Shown piece by piece: positions 7,529 to 15,138 of a DNA stretch of 64,000 nucleotides. The translations under genes were made by a program, and so were the position numbers. The notes below the pieces were generated by a model, which was not told the origin of the DNA, did no database searches, and saw only the letters and a list, made by a program, of their open reading frames with translations. Source of the stretch: Fen-1058 sp964398185 (lineage in GTDB: Bacteria > Chloroflexota > Anaerolineae > Fen-1058); the NCBI GenBank assembly GCA_964398185.1, contig CAYNML010000026.1, positions 1-64,000 on the forward strand. Reading direction: 5' to 3'. The first letter of the stretch is position 1. Every line of letters begins with the position of its first letter.

Positions 7529-7918
7529 ATGATGCGCGAAACTCGCGTGCGAGGCGTGCGCGGCGCGACGACGGCGGAAGCCAATACGCGTGAAGCGATT
7601 CTGACAGCGACGAGCGAGTTGTTGCAGTTGATGATTGAGGCGAACCGGATTGAAGCCGAGGATGTGGCGTCCGCGATCTTCACCACCACGATCGATCTGA
7701 ATGCCGAGTATCCGGCGCTGGCGGCACGGGCGCTGGGCTGGCACGATGTAGCGTTGATGTGCATGCACGAGATGAATGTGCCGCACGGCTTGAAGAGGTG
7801 TGTGCGGATTTTACTGCACTGGAATACGGCAGTCGCGCCGCAGGACGTGAAGCACGTGTACATCAAAGGCGCGGTCAATCTGCGGCCCGATCGCGCTTTC
7901 AGCCTGAACGAACTGTAG
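7529..7918 (+). CDS. aroH: Chorismate mutase, AroH type
   Basis: Monofunctional chorismate mutase of the trimeric Bacillus AroH fold, making prephenate for Phe and Tyr. It has 129 residues (or 128 from ATG 7532, better spaced from GGAGG). Active-site elements are visible: RGVRGAT at the N-terminus, CMHEMNV with the catalytic Glu, KRCVRIL with the catalytic Arg, and HVYIKGAVNLRPD. First structural gene after the Phe/Tyr attenuator, so probably the primary target of that control. Confidence 0.95.
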   Translation: MMRETRVRGVRGATTAEANTREAILTATSELLQLMIEANRIEAEDVASAIFTTTIDLNAEYPALAARALGWHDVALMCMHEMNVPHGLKRCVRILLHWNTAVAPQDVKHVYIKGAVNLRPDRAFSLNEL

Positions 7919-7950
7919 CGCGAGTTACCAACTCGCGCCGGGAGGATAAC

Positions 7951-8961
7951 ATGGTGATTGTGATGCAGCATGGCGCCAGCGCCAAACAAATCTCGGCCAT
8001 TGTGGCGCGCGTGGAAGCGCTGGGGTATCGTGCGCACCTGGTGCAGGGCGAAGAGCGCACCATCATCGGCGTGATCGGCGATGATCGCCCGATCGAGCGC
8101 ACGGCGTTTGAAACGCTCGACGGGGTGGACAAGACGATCCCGATTCTGAAACCGTTCAAGATGGCCTCGCGCGACATGCACCCGCAGGATACGCTCGTGT
8201 CGTTGGATGGTGTGAAGATCGGCGGCCCTATAATCGTGATCATGGCCGGGCCGTGTTCCGTCGAGACGCGCGAGCAGATCATCGAGACGGCCATCGCCGT
8301 GAAGGAAGCGGGCGCGCACGCCCTGCGCGGCGGCGCGTTCAAGCCCCGATCGTCCCCCTACAGTTTTCAAGGTCTCGGCGAAGAAGGATTGGAACTGCTG
8401 GCCGAAGCGCGGCAGGTGACGGGCCTACCCATCGTGACCGAAGTGATGTCGCCGGATCAAATCCCGCTGGTGATGCGCTATGCCGATATGCTGCAGATCG
8501 GCGCGCGGAACATGCAGAACTATTCATTGCTGCAAGCCGTGGGCAAGGCCAATCATCCGGTGCTGCTCAAGCGCGGCATGATGTCCACCATTGAAGAATT
8601 GCTGATGTCCGCCGAGTACATTTTGAGCAACGGCAATTCGCGCGTGGTCTTGTGCGAGCGCGGCATCCGCACCTTTGAGAAATACACCCGCAACACCACC
8701 GACATCAACGCGATTCCGGTGCTCAAGCAGCTGTCACACTTGCCGGTGGTGATCGATCCCTCGCACGGCACGGGCAAGTGGGAGTACGTCACGGCGGTGG
8801 CGCGGGCGGGCATCGCGGCGGGCGCGGACGGTTTGATTGTCGAAGTGCATCCGCATCCCGAAGAGGCGTGGTCAGATGGGGCGCAAAGTTTGAAGCCGGA
8901 GAAGTTCGCGCAGCTGGTTGTGGACATCAAGAAGGTCGCAGAAGCGGTGGGGCGGTGTTAG
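7951..8961 (+). CDS. aroF: 3-deoxy-7-phosphoheptulonate (DAHP) synthase, copy 1
   Basis: Condenses PEP and erythrose-4-P, the entry to the shikimate pathway. 336 residues, the size of the Thermotoga-type class I-beta enzyme: an N-terminal ferredoxin-like regulatory domain (about 1-70) and a barrel with PCSVETREQI (about 97), RGGAFKPRSSPYSFQG (about 117) and SHGTGKWEYV (about 271). ATG 7951 follows GGGAGGA; upstream in-frame sequence overlaps aroH and is a shadow. In this family the N-terminal domain mediates Tyr/Phe feedback. Followed directly by a close paralog. Confidence 0.95.
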   Translation: MVIVMQHGASAKQISAIVARVEALGYRAHLVQGEERTIIGVIGDDRPIERTAFETLDGVDKTIPILKPFKMASRDMHPQDTLVSLDGVKIGGPIIVIMAGPCSVETREQIIETAIAVKEAGAHALRGGAFKPRSSPYSFQGLGEEGLELLAEARQVTGLPIVTEVMSPDQIPLVMRYADMLQIGARNMQNYSLLQAVGKANHPVLLKRGMMSTIEELLMSAEYILSNGNSRVVLCERGIRTFEKYTRNTTDINAIPVLKQLSHLPVVIDPSHGTGKWEYVTAVARAGIAAGADGLIVEVHPHPEEAWSDGAQSLKPEKFAQLVVDIKKVAEAVGRC

Positions 8962-8999
8962 TTCAGTGCTGATTGTTGATTGTTGAATGGAGGCTTGCT

Positions 9000-10010
9000 A
9001 TGATTATCGTCATGAAGAAAAGCGCTAGCACCAAACAAGTTTCCGCGGTGGTGGCGCGCGTCGAGGCCGCCGGGTACCGGGTGCATCTATCGGCCGGAGA
9101 AGAGCGCACCATCATCGGCGTCATCGGTGATGATCGCCCGATCGATCGCACGCACTTCGAAATGCTCGACGGCGTCGAGAAAACCGTGCCGATTCTGAAG
9201 CCGTTCAAGATGACTTCGCGCGACATGCACCCGCAGGATACGATCGTGTCGTTGAACGGCGTGAAGATCGGCGGGCCGCCGATCGTCATCATGGCCGGGC
9301 CGTGTTCCGTCGAGACGCGCGAGCAGATCATCGAAACGGCGCAGGCCGTGAAGGAAGCGGGCGCACAAGTGCTGCGCGGCGGCGCGTTCAAACCGCGCTC
9401 ATCACCCTATAGCTTTCAAGGTCTCGGTGAAGCCGGCCTCGAAATGTTGGCCGAAGCGCGGCAGATCACGGGCCTGCCCGTTGTCACCGAAGTGATGGCG
9501 CCGGAACAGGTGCCGCTGGTGGCGCGCTATGCCGACATGCTGCAAATCGGCGCGCGCAACATGCAGAACTACGCCCTGCTGCAAGCCGTGGGCAAGGTCG
9601 AAACGCCGGTGCTGCTCAAGCGCGGCATGATGTCCACGATTGAAGAATTGTTGATGTCCGCCGAGTACATTCTCGCCAGTGGCAATCCGCGCGTGGCCCT
9701 GTGCGAGCGCGGCATTCGCACCTTTGAGAAATACACGCGCAACACCACGGACATCAACGCGATTCCAGTGATCAAAGAGTTGTCGCACCTGCCGATCATT
9801 CTCGATCCCTCGCATGGCACGGGCAAGTGGGAGTATGTCACGGCGGTCGCGCGGGCGGGCATCGCCGCCGGGGCCGACGGTCTCATCGTCGAAGTGCATC
9901 CGCATCCCGAAGAAGCGTGGTCGGATGGCGCGCAGAGTTTGACGCCGGAGCGTTTCGCCAAATTGGTCACGCAAGTGCGCAAGATTGCGGAAGACGTGGA
10001 GCGCAGCTAG
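9000..10010 (+). CDS. aroF: 3-deoxy-7-phosphoheptulonate (DAHP) synthase, copy 2
   Basis: Tandem paralog of the preceding gene, also 336 residues and roughly four-fifths identical by eye, with all catalytic motifs kept (PCSVETREQI, GAFKPRSSPYSFQG, GTGKWEYV). Differences are denser in the first 60 residues, the regulatory domain, which could mean different feedback specificity. ATG 9000 follows GGAGG. The short gap to copy 1 carries repeat DNA (8965-8979). Confidence 0.95.
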   Translation: MIIVMKKSASTKQVSAVVARVEAAGYRVHLSAGEERTIIGVIGDDRPIDRTHFEMLDGVEKTVPILKPFKMTSRDMHPQDTIVSLNGVKIGGPPIVIMAGPCSVETREQIIETAQAVKEAGAQVLRGGAFKPRSSPYSFQGLGEAGLEMLAEARQITGLPVVTEVMAPEQVPLVARYADMLQIGARNMQNYALLQAVGKVETPVLLKRGMMSTIEELLMSAEYILASGNPRVALCERGIRTFEKYTRNTTDINAIPVIKELSHLPIILDPSHGTGKWEYVTAVARAGIAAGADGLIVEVHPHPEEAWSDGAQSLTPERFAKLVTQVRKIAEDVERS

Positions 10011-10012
10011 AC

Positions 10013-10888
10013 ATGGAGCCGGGGTTTAAGACGCGACTCGGCGATTGCCGTGTGGGCCTCATCGGCCTCGGCCTGATGGGCGGCTCGCTGGCGTTAGGGT
10101 TGAGCGAGGCGTGCCGATCGATCAGCGGGTACGATGTCGATCCCGGCGCGATCGATCAGGCGCTCGAGCGCGGGATCATCCACCGCCCGATCGATCTCCG
10201 CGGCGATCGAGTTGATGTGTTGATCCTCGCTGCGCCGGTGTCGGCCATTCTCGATTGGCTCGATCGCGCCCCGGCGGTTTTCTCCGGCGAATTTCACCTG
10301 ATCGATCTCGGCTCGACCAAAACGCAGATCGTCGCGCGGATGCAGACGCTGCCCGATCGCATCAGCCCGCTCGGCGGCCATCCGATGTGCGGCAAAGAAA
10401 CGTCGGGGTTGAGTGTGGCCGACGGGAATCTGTATCGCGGCTGTGCGTTCGCGCTGACACCGCTGGATCGCACGCAGCCCACCACTTTGGACCTCGCGCA
10501 AGAACTCGTCGGCGCCCTGCACGCCCGATCGTTGATCCTCGATCCGCAAGAACATGATCGCGCCGCCGCGGCGATCAGCCATTTGCCGTATCTCATGGCA
10601 GCAACGTTGATGGACGTCGTCATGCGGCTTGACGATGAGACAGCGTGGGCGCTGGCGGCCTCCGGTTTTCGTGACACGTCGCGGCTGGCCGCTTCCGATG
10701 TCACCATGCTGCTCGACATTCTGCGCTCCAATCGCGCCGAGGTGCTGCACGCGCTGCACAGCGCGCAGTCAGCGCTGCAAGAAACGATTGAACTGATCGA
10801 GCGTGAAGAGTGGGAAACATTGCGGGCAAAGTTGGAAGCAACGCGGGCGAAACGCGTGTGGTGGGAGAACGTAAAACGTAATGCGTGA
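10013..10888 (+). CDS. tyrA: Prephenate dehydrogenase
   Basis: NAD(P)-dependent oxidative decarboxylation of prephenate to 4-hydroxyphenylpyruvate (Tyr branch); arogenate use cannot be excluded. 291 residues: Rossmann motif GLIGLGLMGGSLA near residue 15, DLGSTKTQI near 100, and the catalytic-His block GGHPMCGKETSG near 122. The start is 2 nt after the DAHP synthase stop. No ACT domain is visible. The last codons (V-K-R-N-A) and the stop are encoded by heptamer repeats. Confidence 0.93.
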   Translation: MEPGFKTRLGDCRVGLIGLGLMGGSLALGLSEACRSISGYDVDPGAIDQALERGIIHRPIDLRGDRVDVLILAAPVSAILDWLDRAPAVFSGEFHLIDLGSTKTQIVARMQTLPDRISPLGGHPMCGKETSGLSVADGNLYRGCAFALTPLDRTQPTTLDLAQELVGALHARSLILDPQEHDRAAAAISHLPYLMAATLMDVVMRLDDETAWALAASGFRDTSRLAASDVTMLLDILRSNRAEVLHALHSAQSALQETIELIEREEWETLRAKLEATRAKRVWWENVKRNA

Positions 10889-10928
10889 TGCGTAAAACGT
10901 AATTACGCTTTACGTTTCACGTTTTACG
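10869..10928. repeat. Heptamer array, tyrA-aroA
   Basis: ACGTAAA, ACGTAAT, GCGTGAT, GCGTAAA, ACGTAAT, then the inverse series up to TTTTACG. It starts inside the tyrA reading frame and supplies its TGA (10886-10888). Confidence 0.85.
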
Positions 10929-10951
10929 ATTCCTTTGGAGTAACGTCTTCT

Positions 10952-12253
10952 ATGAACTGGACTATTCAACCTGCCAGGCGACTTCACGGTGTTACCTCTA
11001 TGCCCGGCGACAAATCGATCTCGCATCGCGCGCTGCTGCATGCGGCGCTGGCGCAGGGCACAAGCCGCATCGAGAATTTTCTGCACGCAGGCGTGACCGA
11101 AGCGATGATGCGCTGCGTGCGCGATCTGGGTGTCGAGATCGAGGTGGAACCTCCCGGAGGCTCCACAACCTCCGGGAGGTTGATCGTTCACGGCGGACAA
11201 CTGCGCTCACCCACCGCGAATTTGGATTGCGGCAATTCCGGCGCGACGATCCGTATGTTGATGGGCGCGCTCGCCGGGCAGCGCGATCTCGTCGTGACGC
11301 TGGACGGCTCGGCGGGGCTGCGCCGCCGGCCGATGAAGCGCGTGGCCGAGCCGCTGCGCTTGATGGGCGCGGAACTTGGTGACACGCCGCCGTTGAGCAT
11401 TCACGGCCAAGCATTGCACGGCATCGAGTACACCATGCCCGTCGCCAGCGCGCAGGTCAAGGCTGCCATTCTCCTCGCAGCCCTGCAAGCCCACGACCCG
11501 ACGATCATCCACGAACCCGGTCCCTCGCGCGATCACTCCGAACGGCTGCTGCGATCGCTCGGCGTGGCGGTGGTGAATGACAACAACACAGTGATGCTCA
11601 CTCCGCCCGAACAGCCTCTCGCGGCTTTCGATGCGACTGTTCCCGGCGATATTTCCTCAGCAGCGTTTGTCTTTGCCGCGGCGGCGCTTGTGCCCAATTC
11701 GGAAGTGACCGTGACGAACGTCGGCGTCAACGACACGCGCACCGGCATCCTCGATGCGCTGGTGGCGATGGGCGGCGATGTGTGTATCGCCAACGTGCGC
11801 GAAGTCAACGGCGAACCGATTGCAGACATCACGGCGAAGTCCAGCGAACTGCGCGGCATCACGGTGGATGGTGATCTGGTCGTGCGCATGATCGACGAGT
11901 TTCCGATCTTTGCGGTGCTGGCCTCACAGGCGCAGGGTGAGACGATCGTGCGCGAGGCGGAAGAACTGCGCGTGAAGGAATCGGACCGCATCGGGTCGCT
12001 GGCGAGTGAGCTGCGGAAACTCGGCGTGCCGATCGAAGAGCGACCGGATGGGTTTGTCATCGAGGGGCCGACACGGTTGCAGGGCGCGACGGTTGATTCG
12101 CACGGCGATCATCGTTTGGCGATGTCACTGGCCGTAGCAGGGTTGATCGCTGATGGCGAAACAATCGTGACGCGCGCCGAAGCGTATCGCGAATCGTTCC
12201 CGAACTTTGTCGACTTGATGCGGGGTCTGGGGGCGCGGCTGTCCGATGAATGA
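10952..12253 (+). CDS. aroA: 3-phosphoshikimate 1-carboxyvinyltransferase (EPSP synthase)
   Basis: Adds enolpyruvate from PEP to shikimate-3-P. 433 residues with PGDKSISHRALL (about 18), GNSGATIRML (about 92), KESDRIGSLASELRKLG (about 341) and DHRLAMSLAVAG (about 386). A perfect 13-bp palindrome (11148-11181) sits in-frame at about residues 66-77, in the variable loop before GGQLRSP, and looks like an insertion that kept the frame. Confidence 0.97.
   Translation: MNWTIQPARRLHGVTSMPGDKSISHRALLHAALAQGTSRIENFLHAGVTEAMMRCVRDLGVEIEVEPPGGSTTSGRLIVHGGQLRSPTANLDCGNSGATIRMLMGALAGQRDLVVTLDGSAGLRRRPMKRVAEPLRLMGAELGDTPPLSIHGQALHGIEYTMPVASAQVKAAILLAALQAHDPTIIHEPGPSRDHSERLLRSLGVAVVNDNNTVMLTPPEQPLAAFDATVPGDISSAAFVFAAAALVPNSEVTVTNVGVNDTRTGILDALVAMGGDVCIANVREVNGEPIADITAKSSELRGITVDGDLVVRMIDEFPIFAVLASQAQGETIVREAEELRVKESDRIGSLASELRKLGVPIEERPDGFVIEGPTRLQGATVDSHGDHRLAMSLAVAGLIADGETIVTRAEAYRESFPNFVDLMRGLGARLSDE
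11148..11181. repeat. In-frame palindromic insertion in aroA
   Basis: AACCTCCCGGAGG and CCTCCGGGAGGTT, 13-bp perfect stem with an 8-nt loop. The arms match the intergenic hairpin at 55634-55667 for the first 12 bases. Confidence 0.8.
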
Positions 12254-12272
12254 ATTCATCGGCTGTCAGGCT

Positions 12273-12332
12273 AAACACGTTAAAACGTGTTTCAACACGT
12301 TTCCCATGCCAGCTGCCGAATTCATTCGGCAG
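12273..12332. repeat. Double hairpin element before aroE
   Basis: AAACACGTT/AACGTGTTT (12273-12292) and CTGCCGAAT/ATTCGGCAG around TC (12313-12332). The second stem ends inside the aroE Shine-Dalgarno AGGAG. A similar pair with the same GAATTCATTC core lies before aroQ. Confidence 0.65.
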
Positions 12333-12341
12333 GAGTAAGCG

Positions 12342-13145
12342 ATGCCAGCCACAGTTGGTTTAATTGGTTGGCCGGTGGAACACAGCCGTTCGCCGGCGAT
12401 GCACAATGCGGCCTTTGCGGCGTTGGGCTTGAATTGGCGGTATATCCTGCTGCCTACGCCACTCGATCAGTTGGCCGCCGTCGTCGCGCGGATTCGATCG
12501 GGTGAGCTGCAGGGCGCAAACGTGACGATTCCGCATAAGCAAGCGGTGATGCCCTGTCTCGACGAGATCGATCCAGCGGCACAGGCCGTGGGGGCCGTGA
12601 ATACGATCGTGAAACAGGCCGATCGCTTAATCGGATTCAATACGGATACGCTAGGTTTCAAGCGTGCGCTGATCGAAACAAGCGTCGATGTTACCGATCG
12701 ACCATGCGCGATATTGGGCGCAGGGGGATCGGCGCGGGCGGTGGTGTATGTGCTGCATGAATTAGGCGCACACATCACGGTGTATGCGCGCGATGTCGAA
12801 AAGGCGCGTGCGCTGCACGCGGACTGTCGTCCGCTGGGCGCGTTGACAGAGATTGATCCAGCGACGAAGTTGATCGTCAACACGACGCCGGTGGGACTGT
12901 CGCCGAACATCGATGCGTCACCGTGGCCCGACGATCTAGCGCTGCCGCAGCACGCATTGATTTTCGATCTGCTCAACAATCCGCCGCGCACGAAGTTGAT
13001 GCAGCAGGCCGAGCGCGCGGGCTTGCGCGCCGTGAACGGGTGGAATATGCTTGTCTATCAGGGCGCGGCGGCGTTTGCGAAGTGGACGGGCGTGGAGCCG
13101 CCGGTGGATGTGATGCGCGCCGCATTAGATTTGCCACGCGATTGA
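12342..13145 (+). CDS. aroE: Shikimate dehydrogenase
   Basis: NADP-dependent reduction of 3-dehydroshikimate. 267 residues: GWPVEHSRSPAMHNAAF (about 6-22), catalytic Lys in NVTIPHK (about 66), GFNTDTLGF (about 98), and the dinucleotide motif GAGGSARAV (about 125). ATG 12342 follows AGGAG. The 3' end overlaps the end of the convergent PIN-like gene by 21 bp. Confidence 0.96.
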   Translation: MPATVGLIGWPVEHSRSPAMHNAAFAALGLNWRYILLPTPLDQLAAVVARIRSGELQGANVTIPHKQAVMPCLDEIDPAAQAVGAVNTIVKQADRLIGFNTDTLGFKRALIETSVDVTDRPCAILGAGGSARAVVYVLHELGAHITVYARDVEKARALHADCRPLGALTEIDPATKLIVNTTPVGLSPNIDASPWPDDLALPQHALIFDLLNNPPRTKLMQQAERAGLRAVNGWNMLVYQGAAAFAKWTGVEPPVDVMRAALDLPRD

Positions 13146-13529
13146 GTGGAGGCGCCGATCGGCTTCGTAGAATTGAATCCGGCTGGTCGAAACGTGAATG
13201 ACTTTTCCCATGCGCGCGGCTTTTGTCTTGAAGGCGGGTTGACGCAGCACCTGTTGAAGAATGCCGGGAACTTCGTGGGCGCGCTCTTTGGGCAGGGCGA
13301 TGTTGATGATGGCGTAACTGCGGTGAGCCGGGCTTTTCTTCCAGAAGTCGGTGACGTTGATGGTGACGAAAGTCGGATGCGCAACGCCACGCAACAGCGC
13401 AGGAATGGCTTCGTCTTTGATCAGTGAGCCGGGGCGCAGCGCCATGACTGGCACCACCTGCCCGGGATACCAGTGTGCCAGCGCCTGTAGGATGCGTCGA
13501 TCACAGAGGTTTTCATCGATGACCAGCAT
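13125..13529 (-). CDS. PIN-like (DUF5615-type) putative toxin
   Basis: 134 residues starting MLVIDENLCDRRI, with the acidic D-E-N that opens DUF5615/Mut7-C-like PIN nucleases, and later KDEAIPALL and TFVTINVTDFW, which fit the second and third acidic positions. Directly downstream of a DUF433-like gene (3-nt gap), the usual partner in this type of toxin-antitoxin-like pair. The C-terminal part, after about residue 90, is not recognised. Toxicity is inferred from family and pairing only. Confidence 0.7.
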   Translation of the reverse strand: MLVIDENLCDRRILQALAHWYPGQVVPVMALRPGSLIKDEAIPALLRGVAHPTFVTINVTDFWKKSPAHRSYAIINIALPKERAHEVPGILQQVLRQPAFKTKAARMGKVIHVSTSRIQFYEADRRLHSIAWQI

Positions 13530-13532
13530 GGC

Positions 13533-13838
13533 CTAGGCCGGCGTCTGCAGCAATTGAGTCGATTGAAGCAGCGCACGATCGGCCAGGCGGATGGCTTCAG
13601 TCACCGCTTGCGGCGCGAGTTTGCTGGAAGCATAGGCGCGCACGACTTCGGCGACAGTGTCGCCTGCGGCCAGCCGCGCGAGGATCGTGCTGACTTCAAG
13701 CCGGGTATACTTGAACGTCGGGCGACCGCCGCAAATGCCCGGCGCAGAGACGATGTACTTGCCCAGTGGATAATACTCGTACACTTCACCTTTGACGGTT
13801 TCGCGCACAAGTTTGGTTTTGTTTCTTGTTGTGCTCAT
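13533..13838 (-). CDS. DUF433-like putative antitoxin
   Basis: 101 residues. The core GKYIVSAPGICGGRPTFKYTRL, followed by an alpha-helical stretch (ILARLAAGDTVAEVVRAY), matches the DUF433 pattern of a GRP(T/V) motif plus a helix-turn-helix-like region. It precedes the PIN-like gene in a two-gene operon opposite to the aro genes. Good ribosome site (GGAG) before the ATG. Confidence 0.75.
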   Translation of the reverse strand: MSTTRNKTKLVRETVKGEVYEYYPLGKYIVSAPGICGGRPTFKYTRLEVSTILARLAAGDTVAEVVRAYASSKLAPQAVTEAIRLADRALLQSTQLLQTPA

Positions 13839-13870
13839 GCCCGTAATCTCCTGCCGGTGCTAATGAAGTA

Positions 13871-13876
13871 ATTATA
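13871..13876 (-). promoter_or_regulatory. -10 box of the DUF433/PIN pair
   Basis: Perfect TATAAT on the minus strand, 32 bp before the DUF433-like ATG. The -35 region is weak (CCTGTT at 17-bp spacing). Confidence 0.55.
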
Positions 13877-13907
13877 ACATTACACGCGCTGGCAACAGGA
13901 TGGTGCT

Positions 13908-15071
13908 ATGCTGCGATTTCTCACGGCCGGTGAATCTCACGGCCCGCAATTGACGGCTATTCTCGACGGCATGATCGCGGGCGTGGCATTGTCATCTGAT
14001 GACATCGATCGCGATCTGGCGAAGCGGCAGGTGGGTTACGGCGCCAGCCCGCGCATGAAGATCGAGCACGATCACGCGCAGATCACGGGCGGTGTGCTGG
14101 CTGGACACACCACCGGCGCGCCGATTGCCCTCACGATTGACAACCTCGATCACGCGAAGTGGAAAGATCGCGATATCGCGCCGCTGACGGTGCCGCGTCC
14201 CGGCCACGCCGATCTGACAGGCGCGATCAAGTATGGTTATCGTGAACTGCGTCTCGCTTTGGAACGCGCCTCGGCGCGTGAGACGGCGGCGCGGGTGGCC
14301 GTGGGCGCGATTTGCCGCAAATTCCTCGGCGAATTCGGCATCGTGATCGGATCATACGTGGTGTCGATTGGATCGGTGGAAGCGCAGATCGCCGACGAGA
14401 TGAGTTATCTCGATCGGTTTTCTCAAGCCGATCAATCCGATGTGCGCTGCCCGGATGCGAGCGCAGCGGAAGCGATGCACGCCGAAATCCGCGCGACGAT
14501 GGAAGCAAAGGACACGGTGGGCGGCATCACTGAAGTCGTCGCGCTGAATGTGCCGCCGGGGTTGGGATCGCACGTGCAGTGGGATCGGCGTTTGTCGGCG
14601 CGGCTGATCGGCGCGCTATCCAGCGTGCACGCCATGAAGGGCGTCGAGATCGGATCGGCGTTTGCGAATGCGCGGCTGCGCGGCACGCAGGTGCACGACG
14701 AGATTCTGCGCGACGGCGATCGGCTGGTACGCGCCACCAATCGATCGGGCGGGTTGGAGGGCGGCATCACCACTGGCGAGCCGATCGTGCTGCGCGTGGC
14801 CATGAAGCCCATCGCCACGACGCTGAATCCACTGCGCTCTGTTGATCTGGCGACCGGTGAAGAGACGCACATCAACTACGAGCGATCGGACTTCTGCCCG
14901 GTGCCGCGCGCGGGCGTCATCCTCGAAGCGATGACGGCCTTCGTGTTGGCCGACGCGCTGATCGAGAAACTGGGCGGCGATAGCCTCGCCGAGATGAAAC
15001 CGCGTTTTGACCAACTGCGGCAGGCGCGACTGGAAGATTTGATCATGGATAACGTGAAGTGGCGATTCTGA
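13908..15071 (+). CDS. aroC: Chorismate synthase
   Basis: FMN-dependent conversion of EPSP to chorismate, the branch-point metabolite. 387 residues: TAGESHGPQL (about 6), LERASARETAARVAVG (about 122) and TNRSGGLEGGIT (about 278). Only about 70 bp separate it from the divergent TA-like pair, so it may be read from upstream or from its own promoter. Confidence 0.97.
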   Translation: MLRFLTAGESHGPQLTAILDGMIAGVALSSDDIDRDLAKRQVGYGASPRMKIEHDHAQITGGVLAGHTTGAPIALTIDNLDHAKWKDRDIAPLTVPRPGHADLTGAIKYGYRELRLALERASARETAARVAVGAICRKFLGEFGIVIGSYVVSIGSVEAQIADEMSYLDRFSQADQSDVRCPDASAAEAMHAEIRATMEAKDTVGGITEVVALNVPPGLGSHVQWDRRLSARLIGALSSVHAMKGVEIGSAFANARLRGTQVHDEILRDGDRLVRATNRSGGLEGGITTGEPIVLRVAMKPIATTLNPLRSVDLATGEETHINYERSDFCPVPRAGVILEAMTAFVLADALIEKLGGDSLAEMKPRFDQLRQARLEDLIMDNVKWRF

Positions 15072-15072
15072 T

Positions 15073-15135
15073 GCGTAAAGCGTAAAACGTGAAACGTAAA
15101 AGTCGTTTACGTTTTACGCATCACGTTTTACGCGT
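15073..15135. repeat. Heptamer array, aroC-aroKB
   Basis: GCGTAAA, GCGTAAA, ACGTGAA, ACGTAAA, then the inverse series up to TTTTACGCG. It starts one base after the aroC stop and ends next to the first possible aroKB start. Confidence 0.85.
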
Positions 15136-15138
15136 TCG

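Noticed and set aside
7468..8370. Long minus-strand open frames opposite aroH and the first DAHP synthase
   Set aside because: Shadows of strongly supported genes with full catalytic motifs; no motifs of their own.
2192..15135. The regularly repeated units between genes as CRISPR arrays
   Set aside because: Units are 7-8 bp, contiguous and without unique spacers, and they occur as inverted arms; this is short tandem repeat DNA, not CRISPR.
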